Below, in pieces: positions 63,801-64,000 of a stretch of 64,000 nucleotides of DNA (position 1 is its first letter; each line of letters begins with the position of its first letter). Position numbers and translations under genes: made by a program. The notes under the pieces were generated by a model. It saw only the letters and a list, made by a program, of their open reading frames with translations, made no database searches and was not told the DNA's origin. Source of the DNA: Lineus longissimus (Eukaryota > Nemertea > Pilidiophora > Heteronemertea > Lineidae); the NCBI RefSeq assembly GCF_910592395.1, contig NC_088324.1, forward strand, positions 11,682,953-11,746,952. Reading direction: 5' to 3'.

Positions 63801-64000
63801 CCGAGGCAATATTAGGATTTCTGATATTACACAAAGGTCTCACTGCCAGAACTGGCTGTATATGAAATGTCAAACAGCCATGCACTGTCAGCTTGTGTAG
63901 ACTCACTGGTAGTTCATGGATAAGAAAGGGTTGGGAAAACCAACACATCTGACATATTTACCATATTTACCACCGGTTTTCACACAAACTACAACACTGA
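60840..64000. other. NPDC1 upstream intron or spacer, no gene resolved
   Basis: The missing first coding exon of full-length NPDC1 should be here or beyond the right edge. I see donor-like sites near 63599 and 63970, but no ATG exon with a hydrophobic core ending in phase 1. Confidence 0.4.

Overview
The window is nuclear DNA of a bilaterian animal, most likely a marine invertebrate. Every protein gene is split by GT-AG introns, intergenic spacers are long and AT-rich, poly(A) signals are canonical, and small inverted-repeat elements sit in introns. I cannot place the phylum from the sequence alone. There are no bacterial, viral or CRISPR features.

Layout, left to right. 1-2.7 kb: repeat-rich DNA with a degenerate tandem array. 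2.76-5.47 kb (+): NELF-E (NELFE). 7.6-9.2 kb (-): ribosomal protein L35 (RPL35), head to head with 9.5-11.0 kb (+) Arp2/3 subunit 5 (ARPC5). 14.6-15.6 kb (-): protein N-terminal methyltransferase (NTMT1). 16.5-17.8 kb (+): UBL5/Hub1. 20.14-20.29 kb (+): an unrecognised exon-like ORF. 22.0-25.4 kb (-): the ER chaperone BiP (HSPA5), ending in KDEL. 27.3-28.7 kb: a foldback-type mobile element with a perfect 8-bp target duplication. 29.7-33.0 kb (-): RPL7A with intronic U24 (three copies) and U36 snoRNAs, head to head with 33.4-34.6 kb (+) Mediator subunit MED22. 35.4-40.5 kb (-): a spliced gene with no conserved reading frame, in which I find one box C/D snoRNA in each of 13 consecutive introns. 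46.5-60.8 kb (-): NPDC1, with a probable 5.6 kb 3' UTR running down to 40.86 kb, large introns and several possible alternative first exons.

The genes belong together. From memory of the human map, RPL35, ARPC5L, HSPA5, NTMT1, RPL7A, MED22 and NPDC1 all lie in 9q33-q34, NELFE in MHC class III (6p21) and UBL5 in 19p13. These are members of the MHC paralogon, so the window looks like a pre-duplication piece of that linkage group. The RPL35/ARPC5 and RPL7A/MED22 divergent pairs are also kept.

The most interesting material is the C/D snoRNA cluster at 35.4-40.5 kb. It contains three U14 copies, a second U36, guides matching those of human SNORD44 and SNORD76, a duplicated 18S guide and several guides I cannot name. 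In all 13 introns the snoRNA ends 64-86 nt before the 3' splice site. Together with RPL7A there are 17 C/D snoRNAs in about 11 kb. Second is NPDC1, where two exons encode different signal peptides and end in the same splice phase, so promoter choice would include or remove the cysteine-rich ectodomain. Exon coordinates come from reading splice sites against remembered homologues. rRNA matches and human rRNA numbers are also from memory.
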